NCBI RefSeq assembly: GCF_009363255.1
Contig: NZ_CP045320.1
Span: 27,443 to 91,442, forward strand
Source of the DNA: Roseivivax sp. THAF197b
Lineage (GTDB): Bacteria; Pseudomonadota; Alphaproteobacteria; Rhodobacterales; Rhodobacteraceae
DNA: 64,000 nt
Direction of reading: 5' to 3'
A program made the translations under genes and the position numbers. Shown in pieces: positions 42,520 through 50,578 of this stretch (the first letter of the stretch is position 1; each line of letters begins with the position of its first letter). Below the pieces are notes generated by a model that was not told the origin of the DNA, did no database searches, and saw nothing but the letters and a program-made list of their open reading frames with translations.

Positions 42520-43279
42520 GGTTCGTCTCCTCATGGCGGTGGTTCGGCCGATCGAATCCGGGGACCGGCGGCAAGATTCCGCGGCGGATGCGGCGAACCC
42601 TGGCATTCATCCAGTGACGGATGACGTGGCGATAGAGCAAGTCGCGCACAAATCCGAAGTTCTGGCGGTGCTTTGAGTAAAAATCGTCGGGTGCGTTGAA
42701 GGTTCCAAGATCGCGAACAATACCGGTTTTCTGGATGTAGGTATCATTGCCGGACCAAGTGACAGGCGGGGCGCTCAGACACTCCGTTCCAACCCCGTAG
42801 CCGCACAGACTATCCGTCTCGCGGAATTTCTGCTGCAGCGTCTGCAGGAAAGGCGCGTCCAGGATGAAGCCTTCAAGATTGACCCATCCGTCGCCCAAGT
42901 CCACCTCTACCCAGGAGTGGAGGATTTCGGACGGCGCGAGGGGATAGACGAGTTCCGGAACGACGCCTCTCTGAAGCGCCTTGTGGATTGTGAACCCGTG
43001 CAGTCGGCAGCGAACTCCCACGCCACGCAGCAGGGCCATGAGGAGCGTGCCCTTGGTGTTGCACTGCCCGTGGCCATCTGCGAGGACCTCGGACGCCGGA
43101 ATGTCGTCGGCGCGGTTGTAGCCGAAGGTAATCTCGTTCCTGACGAAATCGTAGATGGCCCCAATTCGGTCGTCGCTGGGAAGGTCTGCCCAGCCGCGCT
43201 CCTCGATCAGTTTTGCAATTGAGGTCGCGTCAAAATCCAGCAGCCGGGTTTTGGCCAAATGAGGGTCGGCGGGGTTCAC
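42509..43279 (-). CDS. transglutaminase-like protein
   Basis: A 256-residue protein with a transglutaminase-like cysteine-peptidase core: Cys in GHGQCNTKGTLLMALLRGVGV (near 80), His in EILHSWVEVDLGDGWVNLEGF (near 125) and a following Asp. No signal peptide is seen. I chose GTG 43279 (NPADPHLAKTRLL), with GAGGAG 7 bp upstream. The earlier ATG at 43303 lies only 6 bp from the predicted -10 element and would be before or at the transcript start. It is the first gene of the unit under the best MerR-type promoter here. Substrate unknown; protein or peptide cross-link processing is a guess. Confidence 0.75.
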   Translation of the reverse strand: MNPADPHLAKTRLLDFDATSIAKLIEERGWADLPSDDRIGAIYDFVRNEITFGYNRADDIPASEVLADGHGQCNTKGTLLMALLRGVGVRCRLHGFTIHKALQRGVVPELVYPLAPSEILHSWVEVDLGDGWVNLEGFILDAPFLQTLQQKFRETDSLCGYGVGTECLSAPPVTWSGNDTYIQKTGIVRDLGTFNAPDDFYSKHRQNFGFVRDLLYRHVIRHWMNARVRRIRRGILPPVPGFDRPNHRHEETNRAA

Positions 43280-43308
43280 GGGATATCTCCTCGAATCGTT
43301 CACGAGAA

Positions 43309-43339
43309 TATGTAGTTGCTACAGTCACTGTAGCTTCAA
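43309..43339 (-). promoter_or_regulatory. MerR-type promoter A (transglutaminase-CDF-STAS unit)
   Basis: On the minus strand: -35 TTGAAG (43334-43339), the perfect dyad CTACAGT-G-ACTGTAG (43319-43333), then -10 TACATA (43309-43314). The spacer is 19 bp, the elongated spacing that MerR activators need. The dyad sits between -35 and -10 in the usual place. Confidence 0.85.
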
Positions 43340-43348
43340 GCCCCGATT

Positions 43349-43969
43349 TCAGGCCGAGTCCTTGGTTACCTGATCGTCATTGTGCACCGCCTTGTGGTGT
43401 TCACCATGCGCGTCTCTCAGGATTCCGACGCCACCCCAGGCCGCGATGCCGGCGACAATCACGCCCACGACAAGGTCCGGCCAATTCGTTCCGAGCCAGG
43501 CTACGAGCCCGCCTGCGACGACGATTCCGAGATTGGCCGCGAAGTCGTTCCAGCTGAACGTATTCGCCGCTCGGATGTTCACGTCCGGATCGCGAAGCCG
43601 TGCCAACAGCCAGACGCAAAGTGCGTTGATGGCCGCCGCTACCAGCGCCATGACAATCATGATCGTGCCAAGAGGATCCGATCCGCCGACGTAGCGGCGC
43701 CAGGCGTCATACAGGATTCCAAGGGCGAAGAGGATCAGCAGGCCGCCCGAAACGTTCGCCGCTCCGCGCTTCCACCTGGCGGAGCGGGACAGCGCGAAGA
43801 GGCTGATCGCGTAGACGAAACTGTCCGACAGATTGTCGAGGCCATTGGCGATAAGCGCGCTTGAATCGCCGAATGCGCCCGAGGCGAAGAAAGCGATTGC
43901 CAGCCCGATGTTAAGACCCAGCACGATCCAGAGTGTGCGTCTTTCCGTTGCGTTTCTCTGCTCCGCCAT
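43349..43969 (-). CDS. truncated CDF-like cation transporter
   Basis: A 206-residue membrane protein related to the transmembrane half of CDF exporters. ALIANGLDNLSDSFVYAISLFAL (near 38) and NTFSWNDFAANLGIVVAGGLVAW (near 135) carry the paired metal-site positions. Six hydrophobic segments are visible, but the cytoplasmic domain is absent. Proteins of this short type are widespread, so it need not be broken. It lies 82 bp downstream of the merR gene in the same direction and may be co-transcribed. Metal specificity unknown. Confidence 0.78.
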   Translation of the reverse strand: MAEQRNATERRTLWIVLGLNIGLAIAFFASGAFGDSSALIANGLDNLSDSFVYAISLFALSRSARWKRGAANVSGGLLILFALGILYDAWRRYVGGSDPLGTIMIVMALVAAAINALCVWLLARLRDPDVNIRAANTFSWNDFAANLGIVVAGGLVAWLGTNWPDLVVGVIVAGIAAWGGVGILRDAHGEHHKAVHNDDQVTKDSA

Positions 43970-44051
43970 GCCGGGTATCCAAATTAGTGAATTGCCAATG
44001 AGTAACTAACACCGGGCTTTTTGCGTTCCGATCAAAGGTCGTCGAAATTGC

Positions 44052-44480
44052 TCAGGCGCCGATCTCTTCATGGTCGGTCAGGCATTCGGAATGGTCGCGC
44101 AGTACCTCGAGCACACGGCAATCAGAAGTCTGTCCGCCGCTGCACTCATGCACCATCCGCTTCAATTCCGTCCGCAGCGCCTCGAGCCGCGCCAATCGTT
44201 GCTCGACCTGTTTGAGTTGCCGACGGGCGATTGCATCCGCCTCTGCACAGGACTTTCCCGGATGATCGCTGAGATCGAGGAGCTCACGGATCGCGTCCAA
44301 CGAGAAGCCCAGTTGCCGAGCGTGCCGGACGAATGACAAGCGGTCGAGTTCGGCGTCGCCATAGCGTCGTTGGCCCCCCTCGGTCCTGCCGGGCTCAGGC
44401 ATAAGTCCGATCTGCTCGTAATACCGGATGGTCTGCACTTTTGTTCCGGTCTTCTTCGCCAGAGTCCCAATCGTCAGCAT
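44052..44480 (-). CDS. MerR-family metal-responsive regulator (ZntR/PbrR/CadR-like)
   Basis: A 142-residue dimeric activator. The N-terminal winged HTH (MLTIGTLAKKTGTKVQTIRYYEQIGLMPEPGRTEGGQRRY) is followed by a long dimer helix. Cysteines are at 78, 113, 121 and 133 (KSCAEAD, HECSGGQTSDC, SEC). Cys78 and the C-terminal cluster match the arrangement used by Zn/Cd/Pb sensors as I remember it, rather than the two-Cys copper sensor CueR. ATG 44480 has GGGAGCGG upstream. A dyad of the same type as the other boxes lies in its own upstream region. It is the obvious controller of the surrounding metal genes. Confidence 0.88.
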   Translation of the reverse strand: MLTIGTLAKKTGTKVQTIRYYEQIGLMPEPGRTEGGQRRYGDAELDRLSFVRHARQLGFSLDAIRELLDLSDHPGKSCAEADAIARRQLKQVEQRLARLEALRTELKRMVHECSGGQTSDCRVLEVLRDHSECLTDHEEIGA

Positions 44481-44498
44481 TTCCGCTCCCCACATTAC

Positions 44499-44513
44499 CT
44501 ACAGTGGGTGTAG
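44499..44513. promoter_or_regulatory. MerR-type dyad E (own regulator gene)
   Basis: CTACA-N5-TGTAG upstream of the merR gene, similar to the 15-bp dyads at the other promoters. The flanking -35 and -10 elements are weak for the minus strand, so it may serve autoregulation rather than strong activation. Confidence 0.55.
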
Positions 44514-44590
44514 CTTTATGCGGTGCGCATCACAAGCTTCACCTGAGTTTCACAGATAGGTGATTGTTGGCCGATCGGTGACAATCACGC

Positions 44591-44621
44591 TTGAACCTAC
44601 AGTAGCTAGAGGATGTAAACG
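44591..44621 (+). promoter_or_regulatory. MerR-type promoter B (sco-dsb-lspA-lnt operon)
   Basis: -35 TTGAAC (44591-44596), dyad-like CTACAGTAGCTAGAG (44597-44611), then TAAACG (44616-44621) after a 19-bp spacer, or TGTAAA after 17 bp. The -35 and first half-dyad are nearly the same as at promoters A, C and D. The first gene starts 36 bp further on. Confidence 0.7.
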
Positions 44622-44657
44622 CACACAAAATATAGAATCAAGTTCGGGCGGAGCGGC

Positions 44658-45260
44658 GTGAGGCTTTCAGGTCTTCAGAAGGTATTGTGGGTGTTGGCGG
44701 GCGCGGCGGCGTTCGTTTTCATCTGGCTGTTGCTATGGTCCGACTACCGTGCCGACCTTGCCCGAGCCGAGAATGAACCACCGTTTCTTGCTGATTTCGA
44801 ACTGACCGATCATCGCGGCATTGTCCAAACGGACGAAGATTTCGCAGGGCGCTGGATGCTGGTCTTCTTTGGCTTCACCAATTGCCCTGACGTCTGTCCG
44901 ACAACACTGTCCGAAGTCGCGGCCGTGATGGAGGGCCTGGGCGATGAGGCGGCAGTGGTTCAGCCGATTTTCATAACGATCGATCCCGAGCGAGATACGC
45001 CGACGGCTTTAGCGGAGTACGTGCCCATGTTCGACGCAGGGATCATCGGGCTTACCGGTACACCGGAGCAGATCGCCGCGACATCCGAAACTTTTCCGAT
45101 ATTCTATGAACGGATCGAGCAGGCGACTGCGCCGGGCGGATACACGATGGGTCACACGTCGCATCTTTTCCTTTTCGACACGCAAGCAGGCTTCGCGGAC
45201 TCCTGGCCCTACGGCACGCCCGCCGAAGAGATCCTCGCCGATCTGAGAGAGAGGATCTGA
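44658..45260 (+). CDS. SCO1/SenC-family protein
   Basis: A membrane-anchored periplasmic thioredoxin-fold protein of 200 residues. An N-terminal anchor (about 9-27) precedes a domain with the copper-binding FTNCPDVCPTTLSEV (CxxxC, near 75) and the His ligand in YTMGHTSHLFLFD (near 166). SCO proteins deliver copper to cytochrome oxidase or act as thiol redox proteins. It is the first of at least ten genes behind promoter B. A second SCO homologue, 46837-47463, is encoded four genes later. Confidence 0.88.
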   Translation: MRLSGLQKVLWVLAGAAAFVFIWLLLWSDYRADLARAENEPPFLADFELTDHRGIVQTDEDFAGRWMLVFFGFTNCPDVCPTTLSEVAAVMEGLGDEAAVVQPIFITIDPERDTPTALAEYVPMFDAGIIGLTGTPEQIAATSETFPIFYERIEQATAPGGYTMGHTSHLFLFDTQAGFADSWPYGTPAEEILADLRERI

Positions 45261-45265
45261 TCGTC

Positions 45266-45688
45266 ATGACCCGACTTTCCGGAGAGACGGCCCTCGGGCT
45301 GGCCTGGATCATCGCGCTCACCGCGTCGCTTGCAGTGCTCTTCATCGGCGAGGTTCTGGGGCAGACACCTTGCGTGCTTTGCTGGTTTCAGCGTGCCTTC
45401 ATGTTTCCCTTGGCCATCGTCCTCGGGCTCGGGCTGTGGTGGCAGGATCGGCGCGTGGGTCGCTACGGGATCGCGCTGGCAATCGGGGGCGCCGCCATAG
45501 CGCTCTGGCACCTCGGCCTCTATGTCGAGCTGATCCCCGAACGCATCCAGCCCTGCACGGCGACAGGCCCATCCTGTACTGACGACAATCAACTGGTCTT
45601 CGGCATTCCGATTCCTCTGATGGCGCTCGTCGCCTTCGTGGTGATCGGGCTGCTGTCGGCTCTCTCACTGAAGGAAGCACAAGAATGA
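45266..45688 (+). CDS. DsbB/BdbC-like disulfide bond formation membrane protein
   Basis: A 140-residue inner-membrane protein with about four helices, which would reoxidise the DsbA-like protein and pass electrons to quinone. The first cysteine pair is in TPCVLCWFQR (near 36-39) and the second in IQPCTATGPSCTDD (near 92-99). The length suits the short BdbC type. It starts 5 bp after the SCO gene, and the dsbA-like gene overlaps its stop by 4 bp, so the redox pair is translated together. Confidence 0.88.
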   Translation: MTRLSGETALGLAWIIALTASLAVLFIGEVLGQTPCVLCWFQRAFMFPLAIVLGLGLWWQDRRVGRYGIALAIGGAAIALWHLGLYVELIPERIQPCTATGPSCTDDNQLVFGIPIPLMALVAFVVIGLLSALSLKEAQE

Positions 45689-46344
45689 AACGACGCGGCC
45701 TCATCCTGTCCGTTCTCGCGCTCGGGGTCGCCGGTTTCGGCGGGGCCGCCTGGTATGCCACCCGCCCCGACCCGATTGCCGCGTCCGATCCCATCGACCC
45801 TGAAATGGCCAACGCGCTGATCCGACCCTATTCCCCGATCCTCGGGCCCGAGGATGCGCCCGTAACCATCGTTGAATTCTTCGACCCGGCCTGCGAGGCA
45901 TGCCGCGCTTTCTATCCGGTCGTCGAGGATATCATGGCGGAGCACGGAGACGCGGTGCGCGTTGTAATCCGCTATACGCCTTTTCACGGCGAGGCGTCGG
46001 TAGAAGCGATCCGTGTGCTCGAGGCGGCGCGCATGCAGGACGTGTTTGAACCTGTGCTCGAGGCAGTCTTGCGAGAGCAGCCCAGATGGGCGTCTCACGG
46101 GACCCCGGCACCCGGATTGATCCTTGAGATTGCAGCAAGCGGAGGTCTGGATGTCGAAGCTGCCCGGACACAGATGCTGGCCCCCGGTGTTGTGGCGGTG
46201 CTCAACCAGGACCGCGCCGATGTCGAGACAGTCGGGGTCCGCCAAACGCCCACGTTCTTCGTGAACGGCAAGCCTCTCGATCCGTTCGGTGAGGCCGAAT
46301 TGCGGAGGCTGGTGGCAGTGGAAGTTGCGGCAAGCCAAAGCTGA
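45685..46344 (+). CDS. DsbA-family thiol oxidoreductase
   Basis: A periplasmic thioredoxin-fold protein of 219 residues with an N-terminal anchor or signal (about 4-24). The redox site is FFDPACEACRAFYPV (CxxC, near 68-75), and the cis-proline loop is VRQTPTFFVNG (near 190). It belongs to the thioredoxin_4/DsbA-like group often paired with BdbC. In this operon it may keep SCO, PCuAC and DUF411 thiols in the correct state. It overlaps the DsbB-like gene. Confidence 0.88.
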   Translation: MKRRGLILSVLALGVAGFGGAAWYATRPDPIAASDPIDPEMANALIRPYSPILGPEDAPVTIVEFFDPACEACRAFYPVVEDIMAEHGDAVRVVIRYTPFHGEASVEAIRVLEAARMQDVFEPVLEAVLREQPRWASHGTPAPGLILEIAASGGLDVEAARTQMLAPGVVAVLNQDRADVETVGVRQTPTFFVNGKPLDPFGEAELRRLVAVEVAASQS

Positions 46345-46366
46345 TTTGCGGAGGCAGGAGAAACGA

Positions 46367-46837
46367 GTGGTGAAGAAGTTGAGATATACCAATGCATTGG
46401 CCGTGCTTTTGACGGTTGCAGGGCTGTCGGCCCCCGCACTGGCCGGTTCGGAGGATGTCGTGGTCGAGAATGCGTGGTCCCGCGCCTCGATCGGCGTCAA
46501 CAGGCCAGGTGCCGCCTATATGACCGTGCGCAACACGGGTGAAGACGCCGTTACGCTGACCGGACTTGCGACACCGCTGGCAATGATGCCCGAGATCCAT
46601 GAGTCGAAAACCAACTCCGTTGGCGTCAGTTCCATGGCACCTGCAGGCGAGATCACGATTGAGCCCGGCCAAAGCGTGGCATTGGAGCCGGGCGGGTTGC
46701 ACGCCATGCTCATGAAGCTGCAAGAGCCGATGACCGAAGGCGAGAATTTCCCGCTGACACTGACCTTCTCGGATGGCGGCAAGGTGACGGTCGAGGTCCC
46801 AATCCTCGGAATCGCCGCGCGTGGACCGGAGGGCTGA
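46367..46837 (+). CDS. PCuAC-family periplasmic copper chaperone
   Basis: A 156-residue exported protein. The signal peptide ends PALAG; the mature part holds the family copper motif, with His/Met ligands in MMPEIHESKTNSVGVSSM (near 90) and GGLHAMLMKL (near 124). PCuAC proteins hand Cu(I) to cytochrome oxidase, often with SCO. I chose GTG 46367, which follows GCAGGAGAAACGA; the longer frame from 46289 lies inside the dsbA-like gene. GTG 46370 is equally possible. The stop overlaps the next gene by one base. Confidence 0.85.
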   Translation: MVKKLRYTNALAVLLTVAGLSAPALAGSEDVVVENAWSRASIGVNRPGAAYMTVRNTGEDAVTLTGLATPLAMMPEIHESKTNSVGVSSMAPAGEITIEPGQSVALEPGGLHAMLMKLQEPMTEGENFPLTLTFSDGGKVTVEVPILGIAARGPEG

Positions 46838-47463
46838 TGCAACGTCGGCAGGTCCTTCTATACGGCGCAGCCGGTGCCGGCGTTCTTGGCCTGACGCTCT
46901 TCGTGGGCTGGTGGCGGGTGGACGGGCCCGGTGCGCCTGAACCAAAAGGGCAGCGGCCCCTGCCCCTATCGGCGATGGAGTTCCGGCTGACCGACCACGA
47001 GGAAAATGAGGTAGGGCCTGGCAACCTGATCGGTCGTCCGACAATGGTGTTTTTCGGGTTCACCTACTGCCCGGACGTCTGCCCGACGACCCTATCGGAT
47101 ATTTCCGGCTGGCTTGAGGAACTGGGCGACGAAGCATCAGAGATGAACGTGGTCTTCATCACGGTCGACCCGGAGCGGGACACGGTCGAGGCCATGGCCG
47201 AATATGTCGGCTATTTTCATCCGGTCATTCGTGGTTGGACGGGGCCGGAAGACCAGATTGCCCGCGCTGCAGAAGGGTTTCGTGCCTCATTTGAGCGCGT
47301 CCCGACTGAGGGCGGCGGCTATACGATGAACCATACGGCAAGCGTATTCCTGTTCGATGCCGAGGGTGAGCTCGTCACCATGATCGACTATCACGAGCCA
47401 AGAGAATTCGCGGTGCCGAAGATCCGGCGCGCACTGACAGAAGACGTAGAGGGGGCAACATGA
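46837..47463 (+). CDS. second SCO1/SenC-family protein
   Basis: A 208-residue membrane-anchored periplasmic protein (anchor near 8-24). It has the copper motif FTYCPDVCPTTLSDI (CxxxC, near 76) and the ligand His in YTMNHTASVFLFD (near 168). It is similar to, but distinct from, the first SCO gene of the operon. Two SCO homologues with DsbA/B and PCuAC suggest a copper-handling or thiol-redox module built for periplasmic metal stress. It overlaps the peptidase gene by 4 bp. Confidence 0.88.
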   Translation: MQRRQVLLYGAAGAGVLGLTLFVGWWRVDGPGAPEPKGQRPLPLSAMEFRLTDHEENEVGPGNLIGRPTMVFFGFTYCPDVCPTTLSDISGWLEELGDEASEMNVVFITVDPERDTVEAMAEYVGYFHPVIRGWTGPEDQIARAAEGFRASFERVPTEGGGYTMNHTASVFLFDAEGELVTMIDYHEPREFAVPKIRRALTEDVEGAT

Positions 47464-48833
47464 AGATAAGAACTGTCTTGGCGGCCGTTGCGGTCGCAGG
47501 CGCATTTTCGGTGACCGCCATCGCCATCTCTGGCGTTCTGTCCAAAGAACCGGTGCCCCCTGCGATTGCTGAAGCGACCCTCTGGACTCCCGATCCGCTT
47601 GCGCCGCCTCGGATTACCGAAACCAATTCGGTCCGCCCTACACTCGCCCAGGCAGATATCGCATTCGAGTTCAGACCCCGGCCCCTCCTGACCGTTTCCC
47701 CCGCTGATACCTCCTTGCCATCTATCGAGCCCCAGCTGGTCACCTGGTCGCGCGAGATTGCGTCGGGCGAGACGCTTGATGCGGTCCTTTCCGATGCGGG
47801 GCTGGATGCTTCGGATCGCGCCGAAATCGCCTTGGCGATTGGCGCGGAATACGATCTGCGCCGTCTGCGTCCGGGTCACATCATTACCGTGGTTTCCACA
47901 ACGGACGACAACCCGCGTCGTGTAGAACTAGCCGTCGATGACGGTGTCCGGATAGAGGCGGTCTTCGGCGAACAGCTTGCCGCCCGCGTGTTGGAGCCGG
48001 ATCCCGAATTGGTGACTTTCGCTGGCGAGGCGGTGATCGAGAGCTCGATTTTCGCCGCCCTAGACACGGCAGACATCCCCGCCCGTTTTGCGGTGGACCT
48101 GGCGCAGATGCTGGGCGGCACCGTGGATTTCCGTCGTGATCTTGCGGGTGGCGAGACGATGCGCCTCCTTTGGCGCGAGGCCCGAGACGGGAACAAGAGG
48201 ATTGGTCAGCCCGAGCTTGCCTTTGCCGCACTGGATATCGATGGCTCGGTCTACGAGATCGTCTGGCCGAACGACGGCAGCGGCCAAGCGACGATCTATG
48301 TCGACGGAGAAGTCCTGCGCGTGTTTGCGCAACCGGTCGAAGGTGCACGGCTGAGTTCTGTGTTCGGGCGCCGCACCCATCCGGTCTACGGCAATGTACG
48401 GATGCACACAGGGGTCGACTTCGCGGCGGCGCGCGGCACGCCGGTACAGGCGACGGCGCCGGGCCGCGTTCGCTTCATCGGCCGACGCGGTGGGTATGGC
48501 CGGGTCGTCGAGATCGCTCATGGCTCCGACACCCTGACGCGCTATGCGCATCTGAGCGCCGTACCGGACGGGCTCACACAAGGGCAACGCGTGATGGCCG
48601 GAGATATGATCGGGCGGGTCGGTGCGACGGGTACCGCGACAGGCCCCAACCTACATTACGAAGTGCTGGTGGACGGTCGCCCAACCGACCCTCTCTCTGA
48701 CGACCGATTGGCAGAGGCGGCCGAGCGTGAAGCGGACGACACGGCCGCGCTTGAGCGACTGCGTGAGGCGCGTTCACTTCTTGCTGAGAGGCTCGCCAGC
48801 GAATTTGCACAGACGACAACCGAAAGGCTTTGA
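47460..48833 (+). CDS. M23-family (LytM/DD-endopeptidase-like) peptidase
   Basis: An exported zinc peptidase that cuts peptidoglycan cross-links, 457 residues. A signal or anchor (about 1-25) is followed by a LysM/OapA-like linker domain (about 95-230). The C-terminal LytM domain has the ligands His and Asp in RMHTGVDFA (near 315) and HxH-type AHLS/LHYEV (near 355 and 398). All metal ligands are present. It sits mid-operon between SCO and DUF411 genes, so cell-wall editing is coupled to the metal response. Confidence 0.85.
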   Translation: MKIRTVLAAVAVAGAFSVTAIAISGVLSKEPVPPAIAEATLWTPDPLAPPRITETNSVRPTLAQADIAFEFRPRPLLTVSPADTSLPSIEPQLVTWSREIASGETLDAVLSDAGLDASDRAEIALAIGAEYDLRRLRPGHIITVVSTTDDNPRRVELAVDDGVRIEAVFGEQLAARVLEPDPELVTFAGEAVIESSIFAALDTADIPARFAVDLAQMLGGTVDFRRDLAGGETMRLLWREARDGNKRIGQPELAFAALDIDGSVYEIVWPNDGSGQATIYVDGEVLRVFAQPVEGARLSSVFGRRTHPVYGNVRMHTGVDFAAARGTPVQATAPGRVRFIGRRGGYGRVVEIAHGSDTLTRYAHLSAVPDGLTQGQRVMAGDMIGRVGATGTATGPNLHYEVLVDGRPTDPLSDDRLAEAAEREADDTAALERLREARSLLAERLASEFAQTTTERL

Positions 48834-48836
48834 TCC

Positions 48837-49295
48837 ATGAAACGATTTACTCCCGCCCTTGCCATCGCATTTGCCTTGCTTCCCGCGGCGCAGGCCGTCG
48901 CAGAGACGATTCAGATCGACGTCCGGAAGACAAACGGCTGCGGCTGTTGCCTGTCCTGGATGAAGCACCTCGAGGAGAATGGCTTCGCGCCGATGGGCGA
49001 GGACATGTTCGGAGGATCTCTTGTGCGCTTCAAACTCGACAATGGCGTGCCGCAGCGCATGGTGTCCTGCCATACTGCTCTGGTCGACGGCTATGTGATC
49101 GAGGGCCACGTGCCGGCGGCTGACATCCAACGCCTGCTGGAGGACCGGCCAGACGCGGTAGGCCTGGCGGTGCCGGGAATGCCCTACGGGTCGCCCGGCA
49201 TGGGACCGGAGGACGACCGGGAGGCTTACGATGTCTTCCTGATCCACGAAGACGGATCGACCGAGGTCTACACCAGCTACTCGGCTCCTGACTGA
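48837..49295 (+). CDS. DUF411-family exported metal-binding protein
   Basis: A 152-residue exported protein: signal peptide (1-21, ending QAVAE), then IQIDVRKTNGCGCCLSWMKHLEENGF with a CxCC cluster. VSCHTALVDGYVIEGHVPAADIQRLL and MPYGSPGMG follow. DUF411 proteins occur in copper and silver resistance loci and have possible metal-binding Cys, His and Met residues. It lies 3 bp after the peptidase gene. Function in the family is poorly defined; a periplasmic metal sink is the usual suggestion. Confidence 0.88.
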   Translation: MKRFTPALAIAFALLPAAQAVAETIQIDVRKTNGCGCCLSWMKHLEENGFAPMGEDMFGGSLVRFKLDNGVPQRMVSCHTALVDGYVIEGHVPAADIQRLLEDRPDAVGLAVPGMPYGSPGMGPEDDREAYDVFLIHEDGSTEVYTSYSAPD

Positions 49296-49317
49296 ACTCG
49301 CGGCAGAACCTTAACAA

Positions 49318-50100
49318 TTGGAACCCCTCTCCCCCATAGCGCTTGGCTTTCTTGGAAGCCTGGCCGCCGGATCGCTGACCGCGGTCGGGGCGGTCCCCGT
49401 TCTTTTTGGGCGCATCCCGTCCCGGGCCACGCGCGATCTGCTGCTTGGCTTCGCGGCGGGTGTCATGCTCGCGGCTTCGTTCTTCTCGCTGATCATCCCG
49501 GCTCTCGACGCAGCTGAAGGACAGTTCGACAACGGTGCTCTCCCGGCGGCCATCGTATGTGTTGCGATCCTGCTTGGCATGGGCGCGGTCGCTCTGATGA
49601 ACGAACGGCTGCCGCATGAACATTTCAAGACGGGGCGGGAAGGTCCCGACGCCGCATCGCTGCGGCGCGTCTGGCTTTTCATCATCGCGATCACTATCCA
49701 CAATTTTCCCGAAGGGCTTGCCGTCGGCGTCGGGTTCGGGGCTGACGGTTTGTCGAGCGGGTTGCCACTTGCGATCGGTATTGGATTACAGAATGCCCCC
49801 GAAGGTCTGGCGGTGGCGGTTTCGTTGCTCGGCGAGGGCTATTCCAGGTTTCGCGCCTGGGGCATCGCCGCCCTGACCGGTCTCGTCGAGCCCGTCGGCG
49901 GGCTCATCGGCGCGGGTATCATCGGCATCTCGCAACCGCTGCTGCCTTGGGGTCTCGCCTTCGCAGCAGGGGCGATGCTCTATGTCATCAGCCACGAGAT
50001 CATTCCGGAAACCCACCGGTCCGGACATCAGAACAGGGCGACGCTCGGCCTCGCGGTTGGTCTTGTGATCATGTTGTTCCTCGACGTCTGGCTGGGATAA
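49318..50100 (+). CDS. ZIP-family metal transporter (ZupT/GufA-like)
   Basis: A 260-residue membrane protein with about eight helices. The two conserved transport helices contain TIHNFPEGLAVGVGFG (near 130) and GLQNAPEGLAVAVSLLG (near 158); EIIPETHRSGHQ lies near 228. ZIP proteins mostly move Zn2+ or other divalent ions into the cytoplasm, which is unusual within an efflux-type regulon. The start is TTG 49318; no better upstream codon is seen. It runs 4 bp into lspA. Direction and ion are inferred. Confidence 0.85.
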   Translation: MEPLSPIALGFLGSLAAGSLTAVGAVPVLFGRIPSRATRDLLLGFAAGVMLAASFFSLIIPALDAAEGQFDNGALPAAIVCVAILLGMGAVALMNERLPHEHFKTGREGPDAASLRRVWLFIIAITIHNFPEGLAVGVGFGADGLSSGLPLAIGIGLQNAPEGLAVAVSLLGEGYSRFRAWGIAALTGLVEPVGGLIGAGIIGISQPLLPWGLAFAAGAMLYVISHEIIPETHRSGHQNRATLGLAVGLVIMLFLDVWLG

Positions 50101-50104
50101 GCGG

Positions 50105-50578
50105 ATGAGATCTTGCCTCTTCGTCGGTCTGCTTGCCGCTCTGATCGCCTTTCTTGTCGATCAGGCAACGAAGGCAATCGTTGTTTCCAATGCGACTGTT
50201 CTTAGTTCCGGCGTATCGGTCTTTCCCGGCTTCAATCTCATCTACCTGCGCAATGACGGGGTGACCTTCGGGCTTCTCGGCGGTGCGCCGTGGTGGAGCC
50301 TTGTCGTATTGGCACTTGGCATCTGCGTCTGGTTGGCGGCTATGCTGATCCGTTCCAGCAGCCGGGTCGAGGCCATTGCCTATGGTGCGATCATCGGCGG
50401 TGCTCTCGGCAATATTCTGGACCGCCTGCGCTATCGTGCGGTGACGGATTTCCTCGATTTCTACATCGGGACGGCGCACTGGCCTGCCTTCAACATGGCC
50501 GATGTTTTTGTGGTTGGCGGCGTGATGCTGCTGCTCATTGCGCCGTGGGTTGGCGCTCGACTTCAGACCGATTCATGA
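50105..50578 (+). CDS. lspA: lipoprotein signal peptidase (LspA), accessory copy
   Basis: Cleaves signal peptides of diacylated lipoproteins at the inner membrane. The 157-residue protein has four helices and the conserved LVDQATK start (near 18), RNDGVTFGLL (near 49), and the catalytic aspartates in GNILDRLRYR (near 100) and FNMADVFVV (near 128). It is similar to the PbrC-type signal peptidase found in lead-resistance operons. Because a housekeeping copy is surely on the chromosome, this one is likely dedicated to the metal island. lnt overlaps it by 4 bp. Confidence 0.9.
   Translation: MRSCLFVGLLAALIAFLVDQATKAIVVSNATVLSSGVSVFPGFNLIYLRNDGVTFGLLGGAPWWSLVVLALGICVWLAAMLIRSSSRVEAIAYGAIIGGALGNILDRLRYRAVTDFLDFYIGTAHWPAFNMADVFVVGGVMLLLIAPWVGARLQTDS

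Noticed and set aside
43303..43305. ATG 43303 as start of the transglutaminase-like gene.
   Set aside because: It lies 6 bp from the predicted -10, so at or before the transcript start; GTG 43279 has GAGGAG 7 bp upstream.
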